Of a stretch of 38,965 nt of DNA, positions 26,130 to 33,700 are shown one piece after another (positions within the stretch are counted from its first letter, which is position 1; each line of letters starts with the position of its first letter). This DNA is from Candidatus Poseidoniaceae archaeon (lineage in GTDB: Archaea > Thermoplasmatota > Poseidoniia > Poseidoniales > Poseidoniaceae), in NCBI GenBank assembly GCA_028822845.1, contig JAPKCS010000020.1, forward strand, positions 1-38,965, read 5' to 3'. Made by a program: the position numbers and the translations under genes. The notes beneath the pieces were generated by a model. That model ran no database searches, was not told the DNA's origin, and was given only the letters and a program-made list of their open reading frames with translations.

Positions 26130-26546
26130 TTAACTTTGAACTTCACGCTCACAGCGTGGCAAGTCATAGGACTGGGCATTCAAGGCCCAAACACCTGCAT
26201 CTGAACCAAAGAGGTTCATTGCTTCGACATGGGCTGCAATATCGATGCCCCAGACGCACGACCAAGAAGAAAGTTTGTCGTTGACTTTGATGGTGAGGTT
26301 CTTGACGCCACGAATCTTCTGGCGTTCATGGTTGAGCAGCAAGGCTGCTGTTTGGATCATACCCTGGACAAACAGCACCTCAGATGGAGGAGCACCTCTC
26401 CGTTTGTGAGCATTCCACAAATCCTCCCAATCTTCATGAGCGTGCCAATAGCGTCGAGCATCAAAATCCTCGAGACCTGCAATCCAGAGGTTCAATTCAT
26501 CACCGACCAATGGTTCAATCCCATGATGTGTTTCACCCCCGGCCAT
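26130..26546 (-). CDS. DUF309 family protein
   Basis: A 138-residue all-helical protein of the DUF309 family. The signature RYWHAHEDWEDLWNAH with paired His/Glu (HE pattern), and the later helix VLFVQGMIQTAALLL, match the family. DUF309 proteins have no established biochemical function; the His-Glu motif could bind a metal. It is the first of three minus-strand genes, followed by two small membrane protein genes. No strong ribosome site is seen before ATG 26546. Confidence 0.82.
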   Translation of the reverse strand: MAGGETHHGIEPLVGDELNLWIAGLEDFDARRYWHAHEDWEDLWNAHKRRGAPPSEVLFVQGMIQTAALLLNHERQKIRGVKNLTIKVNDKLSSWSCVWGIDIAAHVEAMNLFGSDAGVWALNAQSYDLPRCEREVQS

Positions 26547-26627
26547 GATGGTCCTATGGCTTCATGCTTGAAACGGCTATGGTCGAGTGAAATCATGCGG
26601 ACCCTTCAAGAACACTTCAGCAGGGTT

Positions 26628-26644
26628 ACACCCCAAAGGGGTGT
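26628..26644. repeat. Perfect inverted repeat just before the DUF835 gene start
   Basis: ACACCCC at 26628-26634 pairs with GGGGTGT at 26638-26644 around the loop AAA, a perfect 7-base stem. It ends six bases before ATG 26651 and covers the place where a ribosome site would be. It could be an operator for a dimeric regulator or an RNA hairpin that limits translation. No other promoter element is clear here. Confidence 0.5.
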
Positions 26645-26650
26645 TGGAAA

Positions 26651-28603
26651 ATGGTCGAATTACCGCAGGGAGACGTCACGGAAATCCGCCGTGGCGACCG
26701 CGATGCCCTCCGGATTTTATCCACTGACATGACCAAATTATCCACCACTGGATACATCAGGACTGAGCGGAAGCCGAAAGAGGCCATGCCCAGAGTCGGA
26801 CATATTTTGTTCATTGAAGGGCACCCAACATTAGCCATTCACGAAAGCGAGGCTCTTCTGTTTGGACTCGAAGCCTTGTTGGAAATTGAGAACGATGCAC
26901 TCCCCCTCGAAACACTGCTCGCAGTCCATGAATTGCCCATGCCTGATGCACAGCGAGTCTCGACCCTCCATCCGAATGCCTTCTTGCATCTCGAAACGGT
27001 TGAACCCTCAACTGAAGATCGTGAACGATGGTGGTCAAACGTTCAACTCCGACCAGGAAGTTGGAGGAGAGAAGAACGGTTGCCGGAACTCGAAGTGACG
27101 GTTGAAGCACCTGAGGCAGTGCGTCAAAGAAGCCGAGCCTATCTGCAACGCCATGAGGGAATGGAACGAATGATTCGCCCCGGTGATGCGTTTTTACTCG
27201 ACGCCCACGACCCGTCGATGCTGTTCACCCTCGCAGGTCATCTAGCCAACCATGGCCGTCCAATCCTCGTCATCTCGCGCCATGATGTGGATTCGCTCAG
27301 CGTTGAACATCAGTTGCCAGTCGCTGCATGCCATTGGCTTTCAACTGGAGATCACCCCCGGGCGATCGAACCAACATTGGAAAGCGTGCGGACGAAAGTG
27401 GATGCATTCCTATGGGAAAACATGCGGGCTGTCGTCCTCATTGAAGGCATTGAGTACCTTGCAGGCTTGAACGGTGATGCCCGCACAATTGATTTCCTTC
27501 GAGACGTCGTGGACGGCGTCCGAATGGACGACCATGTGCTGTTGACGACTGCAGACATGAACGCCTTTGAACTGGAACCGCGCCATCGTTTGAACCGTTG
27601 CCTCTCTCAGCTTCAACCAAGTGAGATCGAACACTGGCTCACTGAACCAGAACTGATCCTCGACCATCCCCTGTGCGCCCCACCAACCGAAGAGGAACGC
27701 ACATGGATTGAACAGCAACTTCAACGAGCAGTGGAGCATTCACCAGCGCCATCCACGCCCACTTCAGAGGGCACATCAATGACAGGCGGTCATGAAATGG
27801 CAAGTGAAGAGGACCGTTTACAAGCCACAGAAGCCCTTGGTGAACATGTCCGAGCATGGACTGAAGAGGAACGCTCAGCACCACTTGAAGAAACGGTTGC
27901 AGCAGAACCCCCACGGGCCGTTCACGCTGAGCAAAATGTTGAACTCACCGAACCAGCCGAAACATTCGAACACGAAGTCATTGAAGTGGCAGAGATCACA
28001 GAGCAGGCGCACGAACCTCCACAACAAGCCCATGAGGAGCCTGAACTCGATGCTCCTGTCAAGCACCGAGGGCCACGCACTGCTCAACGCCTTCGCCGAA
28101 AGAAAAAGCGTCCGGAACAACAGGTTGCAAACCAGCACCGCATCCAGACTGCTGCTGCTGCTGCACACACCCCGGTCGCCACACCGGAATTCCCCAATCG
28201 AACCCCCGTGAACCGGCCAGCAGCGATCGCTTCATCCTTGGACTCCTATGCCGCGAGGCAGCAAACAGCAATGGACAAGACATTCCAACCAACCACTTCA
28301 GTCAAGGATTCACTCGGAGCCGCAGCTCAGCAATCCTCTGCTGGAAAGCACCATCATCTCCCATCGCTGGGGGCTGGTCCGCGACCAATTTCGGCCGTCA
28401 ACAACCGGCAACCAATCGGTGCAACAACGACATTGACACCGTTGTTAGCACGACCCGGGATCAATTCAGATGCAAAGCCAAAACACATGCCACGGGAAAT
28501 AGCATCCAAGGCTCAAGCACCGCCAGCAATGGAAGATAATTTGAGTTCGTGGGAACTTGAAGACCTCGAGCGTCTTCGGAAAGAACGGGAGGGGGCCAAG
28601 TGA
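26651..28603 (+). CDS. DUF835-domain protein coupled to a DnaA-like ATPase
   Basis: A 650-residue protein. Residues 1-140 form a small domain with GYIRTERK and GHILFIEGHPTLAIHESEA, similar in style to archaeal DUF2226/DUF4388-like modules (weak). Residues about 175-330 match DUF835: a strand with PILVISRHD, then VVLIEGIEYLAGLNG near residue 261 and VLLTTADMNAFELE. DUF835 occurs in archaeal signalling proteins and has no proven activity. From about 345 to 650 the chain is disordered, acidic then basic, rich in Pro, Gln and Ala, ending in a charged helix. The next gene starts at GTG 28600 inside this stop codon (GTGA), so the products are probably made together and may interact. Confidence 0.75.
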   Translation: MVELPQGDVTEIRRGDRDALRILSTDMTKLSTTGYIRTERKPKEAMPRVGHILFIEGHPTLAIHESEALLFGLEALLEIENDALPLETLLAVHELPMPDAQRVSTLHPNAFLHLETVEPSTEDRERWWSNVQLRPGSWRREERLPELEVTVEAPEAVRQRSRAYLQRHEGMERMIRPGDAFLLDAHDPSMLFTLAGHLANHGRPILVISRHDVDSLSVEHQLPVAACHWLSTGDHPRAIEPTLESVRTKVDAFLWENMRAVVLIEGIEYLAGLNGDARTIDFLRDVVDGVRMDDHVLLTTADMNAFELEPRHRLNRCLSQLQPSEIEHWLTEPELILDHPLCAPPTEEERTWIEQQLQRAVEHSPAPSTPTSEGTSMTGGHEMASEEDRLQATEALGEHVRAWTEEERSAPLEETVAAEPPRAVHAEQNVELTEPAETFEHEVIEVAEITEQAHEPPQQAHEEPELDAPVKHRGPRTAQRLRRKKKRPEQQVANQHRIQTAAAAAHTPVATPEFPNRTPVNRPAAIASSLDSYAARQQTAMDKTFQPTTSVKDSLGAAAQQSSAGKHHHLPSLGAGPRPISAVNNRQPIGATTTLTPLLARPGINSDAKPKHMPREIASKAQAPPAMEDNLSSWELEDLERLRKEREGAK

Positions 28604-30663
28604 GTTCACGAAAAGCAAATTTGGACCTCGCTATTGCTCAAGCAAAGCAAAGGTTGTCCGATCTAGGAGCCGCAGCAAAACTACCCGAGGAAGTCCAAGC
28701 AACCAAACAAAAGGGAATGCCACCCAAGTCACGTTTGAACCGTTTGCTCGGAAAACAATCCGTCCCTGACACACGAAGGGGGACGCTGCTCCAGCGCGTC
28801 GGTGTCGTTGAGCGGCCAACCTACGATTTGGTTGCCGATGCTGTTCTTGGAAAGGAAAGCAGAGTGCACCAACCTTCCCTCAACCTCCTCACAACAGATG
28901 GTTCGCTTGCATCCATCGTTTCAACCCGTTTGAAAAGCCTCCGGGAGCGTACAGCAGAGAGCATGGAAGAACGTAAAATGCCGCTCGACAAGGATGATTT
29001 CTTTGTTGGTATGGAAACCGATGGACGACCAGTTTGGGAAAGTGTCCTCGACCATCAGCGGGGCAGAACCATCCATGACCTTCCGGAATCGCTCGCTCAA
29101 CCTGCACCTGGCACGCTGTTTCACCACAGTGTGACCGCACCTGTTGATGCCCCTTGGCCGGTCAAACTTCGCCCTGAATCACGGTTGAGCTTCAAGCAGT
29201 GGTTCACCATCGAGGAAAACCTTCGAGCAACACAAGCAGCAGAGGCAGTTGTCGATTCTCCAGGCATGGCACTCAACCCACTCGTCCTTATTGGCCCATC
29301 AGAAAGCGGCCGTTCCCATTTAATTCACGCCATATCCCAAGGGGTCCTTCGCAGACAAGAAGGGGAAGTCTACCTCCTTGCTGCCAGCGACCTGCTCCAA
29401 TTTGAGCACCTACCTCAAGGCTGGCAGGAAGCGATGTCACAAGCACGCATGTTAGCGATTGATGACACCCACCTCATGGCAGATCACCCCGTTTCATCGG
29501 CCATGCTTGGAACCATGATTGACTATGCGCTGAACATTGGCGTCCATGTCGTCCTTACAACGAGCATCGACCCCGAACGATGGCCTGCTTCAAGGCTGTG
29601 GGAACTGGTTCGGAGCGCTGCAAAGGTCCGCCTCCACAAGCCGGCAGCAACCAGCATGGTCCTCTTCGCTCGACAACTTGCGCTCAAACGTAGCCTGATG
29701 CTCGATGACGGTCAACTCGCCAGCGTGGTCTTGCATCATGAAATTGGATGGCGAGCTACCAAAGCAAACTTGGACATGATCGCCCTCGCCCTTGAATCAG
29801 GACAAGAATTGCTCGATGGAGATGATGTCACCTCTGTTCTTTCGGGAGAACCGGTCCATTCCAACCAAGCCATGCCTCAAATCGAGCGAGAGAACGTCGC
29901 TGACATTGCTACAAAATTGATTTCAGAGGCAGTTGATGTCGTGTACAGCGACAACACGATTGGTGGTATTGAACTCCACTCACCATTGCCTGAAATCGGC
30001 GACGACACGTATGAGCCTCCTCAGTTCGATACCGAATCAATGGCTAAAAACGCTCAATCACGTCATGAGGCCTACATGAAGACAGCGCTTCATGACATCG
30101 ATTTGAAAGTTCCATCTGTGCTTGATTTGGATGAACGTGATGCCCACCTCGTCGCCCGTTCTGGAAGAATCGAAGAGCGAGACTACAGCACTGCTGCAGA
30201 TATCCTCACCGATTTGGATGAAACAATTGACCGGACACTTGGTTCCTTTGAGTCTGAACTCGCCACACGATCGATTCACTTGGAACAACTTGAGCAACGA
30301 ATGATGGACTTGGGCCAGCAAACCTCCGAAGCGACCATCGAGGAATTGATTCAAATCGCAGATGATCTCCGTCACCTCGAGGAAGAACTCGTTGAAATCG
30401 ACCCAGAACGTGGCCCACTTCCTCCTTTCGAAGAAGATGCCGTCGAGACCAAAAAACGAAGCGTTGGCCGGAGAAAAACACAATCGAACGACAATCCAGC
30501 CCCGTCAGCGCTCGACAGTTTCACACCTGAAGGTGAATGGGATGTTGATGCTGCAAACGTCGACATGCTTGACCTGCTTGAGAATGCGGAAAAGAGCCAA
30601 CGAAAAATCACCCTTTCAACCATTACCTCAGTTCAATCAACACCCGATGGTGAAGAGGAATGA
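28600..30663 (+). CDS. DnaA-like AAA+ protein with a degenerate Walker A
   Basis: A 687-residue protein. Residues 1-190 are basic and mostly disordered. About 195-430 align by eye with the AAA+ domain of bacterial DnaA: LSFKQWFTIEENLRATQAA (DnaA: TFDNFVxGxSN), NPLVLIGPSESGRSHLIHAI (DnaA: [20 protein letters not shown]), Walker B LAIDDTHL (Asp 288, 289), sensor-1-like VVLTTSIDPERW and SRLWELVRS at the arginine-finger place. The Walker A lysine is Arg 238, so ATP use may be weak or absent. No DnaA domain IV DNA-binding helix-turn-helix is seen; the C-terminus (about 480-687) is acidic with a coiled coil near 565-610. It overlaps both neighbours (GTGA at the start, ATGA at the end). This is not expected to be a replication initiator, as archaea use Orc1/Cdc6. 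Confidence 0.75.
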   Translation: MSSRKANLDLAIAQAKQRLSDLGAAAKLPEEVQATKQKGMPPKSRLNRLLGKQSVPDTRRGTLLQRVGVVERPTYDLVADAVLGKESRVHQPSLNLLTTDGSLASIVSTRLKSLRERTAESMEERKMPLDKDDFFVGMETDGRPVWESVLDHQRGRTIHDLPESLAQPAPGTLFHHSVTAPVDAPWPVKLRPESRLSFKQWFTIEENLRATQAAEAVVDSPGMALNPLVLIGPSESGRSHLIHAISQGVLRRQEGEVYLLAASDLLQFEHLPQGWQEAMSQARMLAIDDTHLMADHPVSSAMLGTMIDYALNIGVHVVLTTSIDPERWPASRLWELVRSAAKVRLHKPAATSMVLFARQLALKRSLMLDDGQLASVVLHHEIGWRATKANLDMIALALESGQELLDGDDVTSVLSGEPVHSNQAMPQIERENVADIATKLISEAVDVVYSDNTIGGIELHSPLPEIGDDTYEPPQFDTESMAKNAQSRHEAYMKTALHDIDLKVPSVLDLDERDAHLVARSGRIEERDYSTAADILTDLDETIDRTLGSFESELATRSIHLEQLEQRMMDLGQQTSEATIEELIQIADDLRHLEEELVEIDPERGPLPPFEEDAVETKKRSVGRRKTQSNDNPAPSALDSFTPEGEWDVDAANVDMLDLLENAEKSQRKITLSTITSVQSTPDGEEE

Positions 30664-31130
30664 AAGGCGGATGGTGGATGGGAGGCGTCCCGTTCAGTTG
30701 CCAGCCAAACTGTGGGAGGTGTTGTGATGAACCGGGCGGTATTGTTTACCTCTCAACCAGGGATGCAGAGCGCATCTCTGCTCATCATGAGATGGAAGTT
30801 GATGCATGGCTTGAACGCGATTGCCGTCAAACACTGGATGGACGTTATGTTCTCAAAAGTCGAGAAAGCGATGATGTCTGTATTTTCCTTGATGGCGAAA
30901 AGCGATGTTCAATCTACGAAGTGAGACCCCAGCAATGCGCTGCGTTCCCTTGGTGGTCTGAGAATTTGGCAACAGAGCGGGCTTGGAACGAAGTCAAGGA
31001 ATCATGCCCCGGGATCACGGCTGAAGATGCAATCGTTGTCGAAGGCGAAACCATCAGAATACATGTCTTCGCTGATCGTGAATCTTCGAAGGGTTTCCGT
31101 ACGTGGCCGCCAGAGAATCGGCGGAAATGA
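30660..31130 (+). CDS. YkgJ-type cysteine-cluster protein
   Basis: A 156-residue protein of the CxxxCxxCC (YkgJ) family, annotated as putative zinc- or iron-chelating. The N-terminal cluster is FSCQPNCGRCCDEPGG, then come Cys in DDVCIFLD, KRCSIYEVRPQQCAAFPWW and KESCPG, the usual spacing. The function of the family is unproven. Its start ATGA overlaps the stop of the DnaA-like gene, making a tight three-gene unit with DUF835. A metal- or cluster-binding partner for that system is possible, but the coupling may only reflect shared expression. Confidence 0.88.
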   Translation: MKGGWWMGGVPFSCQPNCGRCCDEPGGIVYLSTRDAERISAHHEMEVDAWLERDCRQTLDGRYVLKSRESDDVCIFLDGEKRCSIYEVRPQQCAAFPWWSENLATERAWNEVKESCPGITAEDAIVVEGETIRIHVFADRESSKGFRTWPPENRRK

Positions 31131-31154
31131 ACATTTCGAATGGAAGACTAGGTA

Positions 31155-31177
31155 TCCCGAACTACACCTATTCGGGA
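31155..31177. repeat. Perfect inverted repeat upstream of citrate synthase
   Basis: TCCCGAA (31155-31161) and TTCGGGA (31171-31177) form a perfect 7-base palindromic pair with a 9-base spacer. It lies between the YkgJ gene and the citrate synthase gene, upstream of a TATA-like TTTATAC (31203-31209). It could be an operator or the hairpin of a transcript end. Confidence 0.5.
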
Positions 31178-31202
31178 CACCGCGTAGGGTGAAGCAACCG
31201 GC

Positions 31203-31209
31203 TTTATAC
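31203..31209 (+). promoter_or_regulatory. TATA-like element for citrate synthase
   Basis: TTTATAC lies 35 to 41 bases before ATG 31245. A transcript would then begin about 31230, giving a short leader that contains the GAGGT ribosome site. It sits 25 bases after the inverted repeat at 31155-31177. Confidence 0.5.
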
Positions 31210-31244
31210 GAGGAGCCTTGGTGGATGAGCACGGTGAGGTCCAA

Positions 31245-32411
31245 ATGAGCGATAAAGAAGTCTTGCTAGAAGTGACATCGGACCACCTAAACACTGGTTT
31301 GCGAGGGGTCCCCGTGGGCACCTGTCGAACCTCATTCGTAACACCTACAGAAGGCGTTCATTATTGCGGTTATCCAATCACAGAATTGGCCTCTTTCGCC
31401 CCTGAAGACATCATCTACCTTTTGTTCAATAAGGAACTCCCCAATGCCCAACAATCCGAAGAAATCCGAGCTGAACTATCGGCTCGGGCAACGATTCCTG
31501 GCGACATCGAAACGGTCCTCAAGACCCTCCCTAAGAACGGACATCCGATGGATTGGCTCAGCGTAGGCATCCACACCTTGGGCATGTTGGAAACTACGAA
31601 TGATTGGCGAGCAGATGCGATGAACCTCATCGCCCGCATGCCTCGACTTATGGGCCTGATCTTCCGAATTCGTGATGGACGGGACGAGAACATTCCTGCT
31701 GATGATCCATCAGCCACCCTTGTCGACCGATTTGTCAATGCTCTCGATCTCAACAACGTGGACAAGGCAAAAATGACCCGTGTCATCTCCACCTACCTCG
31801 TGCTTCACATGGATCACGGCGGTGGAAATCTTTCCACCTTCACCGGAAAGGCAATCGCGTCAGGTCAAGCGACGGTCTATTCCGCCATGGCAGGGGCTAT
31901 GAATGCCCTATCCGGGCCACTGCATGGCCGAGCAAACCAATCCTGCCTTGAATTCGTTCTCCGTGTTGGAACCAGCGACCCTCAAGCAGTCGAGGACTTT
32001 GTCCGAGCAGAATTAGAAGCAAAGCGACCTGTCTTCGGCTTTGGGCACGCAGTTCTACGGACCGAAGACCCTCGTGCAACGGCACAGTTCGCATTAGGGC
32101 AAGAGATTTGCCCTGATGATGAAAACTTCAAGATCATTCGCACCCTTCGTGAAGTTGCCCCTCGAGTCCTCTCCGAGAATCCTAAAATCAGCAATCCAAA
32201 CGCCAACGTCGATATCGCAAGTGGCGCCCTCCTGTACCACATTGGTTTGACAGACCCGACCTACTACACCACCTTCTTTGGCTGGGCACGGGTCGCTGGA
32301 ATCGGGGCTCAAATTGTTGACGAGCGAAATGTGATGCGGGACGGAAAGGGCATACCGATCTACCGACCAAAGTACATTGCAGAAGAACAAACCTTGCGTC
32401 ACGTCGAGTGA
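31245..32411 (+). CDS. Citrate synthase, eukaryote-like type
   Basis: A 388-residue citrate synthase that condenses oxaloacetate and acetyl-CoA at the entry of the citric acid cycle. The catalytic His motifs are HMDHGGGNLSTFT, GPLHGRANQ and FGFGHAVLRTEDPRA; the catalytic Asp is in NVDIASGALLYHIG. GHAVL with DPR, HxDHxGGN and YYTTFFGWARV resemble mitochondrial-type synthases more than the short archaeal or GltA types, which read GHRVY. A 2-methylcitrate synthase role is less likely. ATG 31245 follows GAGGT; an in-frame earlier start at 31218 has no support. It is monocistronic between the YkgJ gene and a convergent gene. Confidence 0.93.
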   Translation: MSDKEVLLEVTSDHLNTGLRGVPVGTCRTSFVTPTEGVHYCGYPITELASFAPEDIIYLLFNKELPNAQQSEEIRAELSARATIPGDIETVLKTLPKNGHPMDWLSVGIHTLGMLETTNDWRADAMNLIARMPRLMGLIFRIRDGRDENIPADDPSATLVDRFVNALDLNNVDKAKMTRVISTYLVLHMDHGGGNLSTFTGKAIASGQATVYSAMAGAMNALSGPLHGRANQSCLEFVLRVGTSDPQAVEDFVRAELEAKRPVFGFGHAVLRTEDPRATAQFALGQEICPDDENFKIIRTLREVAPRVLSENPKISNPNANVDIASGALLYHIGLTDPTYYTTFFGWARVAGIGAQIVDERNVMRDGKGIPIYRPKYIAEEQTLRHVE

Positions 32412-32414
32412 TGC

Positions 32415-33569
32415 TCAAGGAAACACTGGCCGCGAAGTTTTACCCGAGCCACGGTGACCAATCAAACGAACAGCTTGCCATGGTGGACTTGAGGCATCCT
32501 CGAGTGCGGGGTTGAACGACGGGCGCTCAACTTCACGCCACGACCAACGCTTTGACCACATCGACATCAATTCAGTTCTTCGCGCTGAGTCACATTCAAT
32601 CCACGGCGTCACCTCGGATTTCAATTCTGCGAGAACATCGAGGTGAGTGTCTTCAGTGGCTCCATTCAAAAGTTCGGATTGCTCAGCATCCATTGGAAGG
32701 GTCGCCGGTCGCGTCCAACGGGCATGACCAGAAGGGAGCCAAGTGAAATCGGGGTCTGCGTGATCGGTTAACCCAGTTAGCCCTGCTGCAAGCACTTTAT
32801 GTTCAATGTCAGGCCTTGTTGGCCACACATAAACTGGGAAACCCCCTTGAGCCATTTTGAGATGTTCCGCACCTTTCCCGCTCAGCCCGACTTTTTTCCC
32901 AAGTGGCAATTTGTTCATCGGGGGGACAAAATATTCGATTGCACAAGGAATCATCGACGCTCCAGCGGAACGGTGCCGCTCAACCAATCGAGAAAAGGAA
33001 TGCGTTACAAATTGAGGCAGCGCTCTGAGACGTTTGGTCTGTCGGTTTCCAAAGGGAGGAATATAGGGCAATAATTCAGCCCACGGACGCGAGGTGGACG
33101 AGGCTTCAATCGAGGGGCTCATGCCAGTGTGAAAGGCATAGTAAACGCTGTTTTCTTTTGGCACCTCAAATTCATTGAGCAAAACATCAGCAGCATCGAT
33201 CAATTCAGTGACATGACGTTTGTGGGTTTTGGTTCCAAAAAAACCACCACCTTTGTCCGCCTTTGGGTGGGGTCGTTTCAATTCCACACAGCCCATCTTA
33301 CCGTGATCTCGCCACTGTTCCAAAACCACGGAATCTTCCAGCAGCGATCGAAACGAGCAGAAACCAAACGATTCAAGTTCGTCAAGCGTGTAATTCTCAA
33401 CCCAAGGCTTTGGCGACGTGAGTCGCTCTTTCGCGATGGAAACATCTTCATCATGATGGAGAATAACCTCACCATCCTTTGTCAGTCGAAGGTCGAATTC
33501 AATACCGTCGTGGAATTGAATCGCGTGCCTCAAACTTTCGAGGGTGTTTTCGGGGGCTTGTTGCCACAT
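32415..33569 (-). CDS. Glycerophosphodiester phosphodiesterase, apparently circularly permuted
   Basis: A 384-residue protein. The N-terminus is MWQQAPENTLESL, followed by GIEFDLRLTKDGEVILHHDED with metal/catalytic residues Glu 24, Asp 26 and His 39; these are GDPD hallmarks. GCVELKRP is the later Glu strand and GLTGLTDHADPDFTW the last strand. The usual N-terminal HRG strand is absent, and no HRG occurs in any frame just upstream. Instead VRLIGHRGSGKTSRP stands at the extreme C-terminus (His 372). That is what a TIM barrel permuted between strand 1 and helix 1 would look like. GHRGSGKT also fits a P-loop, so a truncated fused kinase is an alternative. Enzymes of this family cleave glycerophosphodiesters to glycerol 3-phosphate. 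It is divergent from a PAP2-type gene. Confidence 0.82.
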   Translation of the reverse strand: MWQQAPENTLESLRHAIQFHDGIEFDLRLTKDGEVILHHDEDVSIAKERLTSPKPWVENYTLDELESFGFCSFRSLLEDSVVLEQWRDHGKMGCVELKRPHPKADKGGGFFGTKTHKRHVTELIDAADVLLNEFEVPKENSVYYAFHTGMSPSIEASSTSRPWAELLPYIPPFGNRQTKRLRALPQFVTHSFSRLVERHRSAGASMIPCAIEYFVPPMNKLPLGKKVGLSGKGAEHLKMAQGGFPVYVWPTRPDIEHKVLAAGLTGLTDHADPDFTWLPSGHARWTRPATLPMDAEQSELLNGATEDTHLDVLAELKSEVTPWIECDSARRTELMSMWSKRWSWREVERPSFNPALEDASSPPWQAVRLIGHRGSGKTSRPVFP

Positions 33570-33700
33570 GGTCGTATCGATTCAAGGACAGGACCCCTCC
33601 TCTTTGACCTCTTGCTCGGTTTCTTGTGTATTTTGGTGAACCAGCCCCTCGACGGTTGAAAGGTCATAACGCCTAAAGCAAGGGTCGAGTCCCACGGGGT

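Noticed and set aside
26651-31130. Replication origin next to the DnaA-like gene
   Set aside because: No repeated DnaA-box-like or origin-recognition-box sequences, AT-rich unwinding stretch or orc1/cdc6 gene is visible. The gaps between these genes are too short.
32415-32470. GHRGSGKT at the GDPD C-terminus as a true P-loop of a kinase
   Set aside because: It fits GxxxxGKT, but only 10 residues follow HRG before the stop and the next gene begins three bases later, so no kinase domain can exist here. Kept as an alternative origin in the finding, not as a feature.
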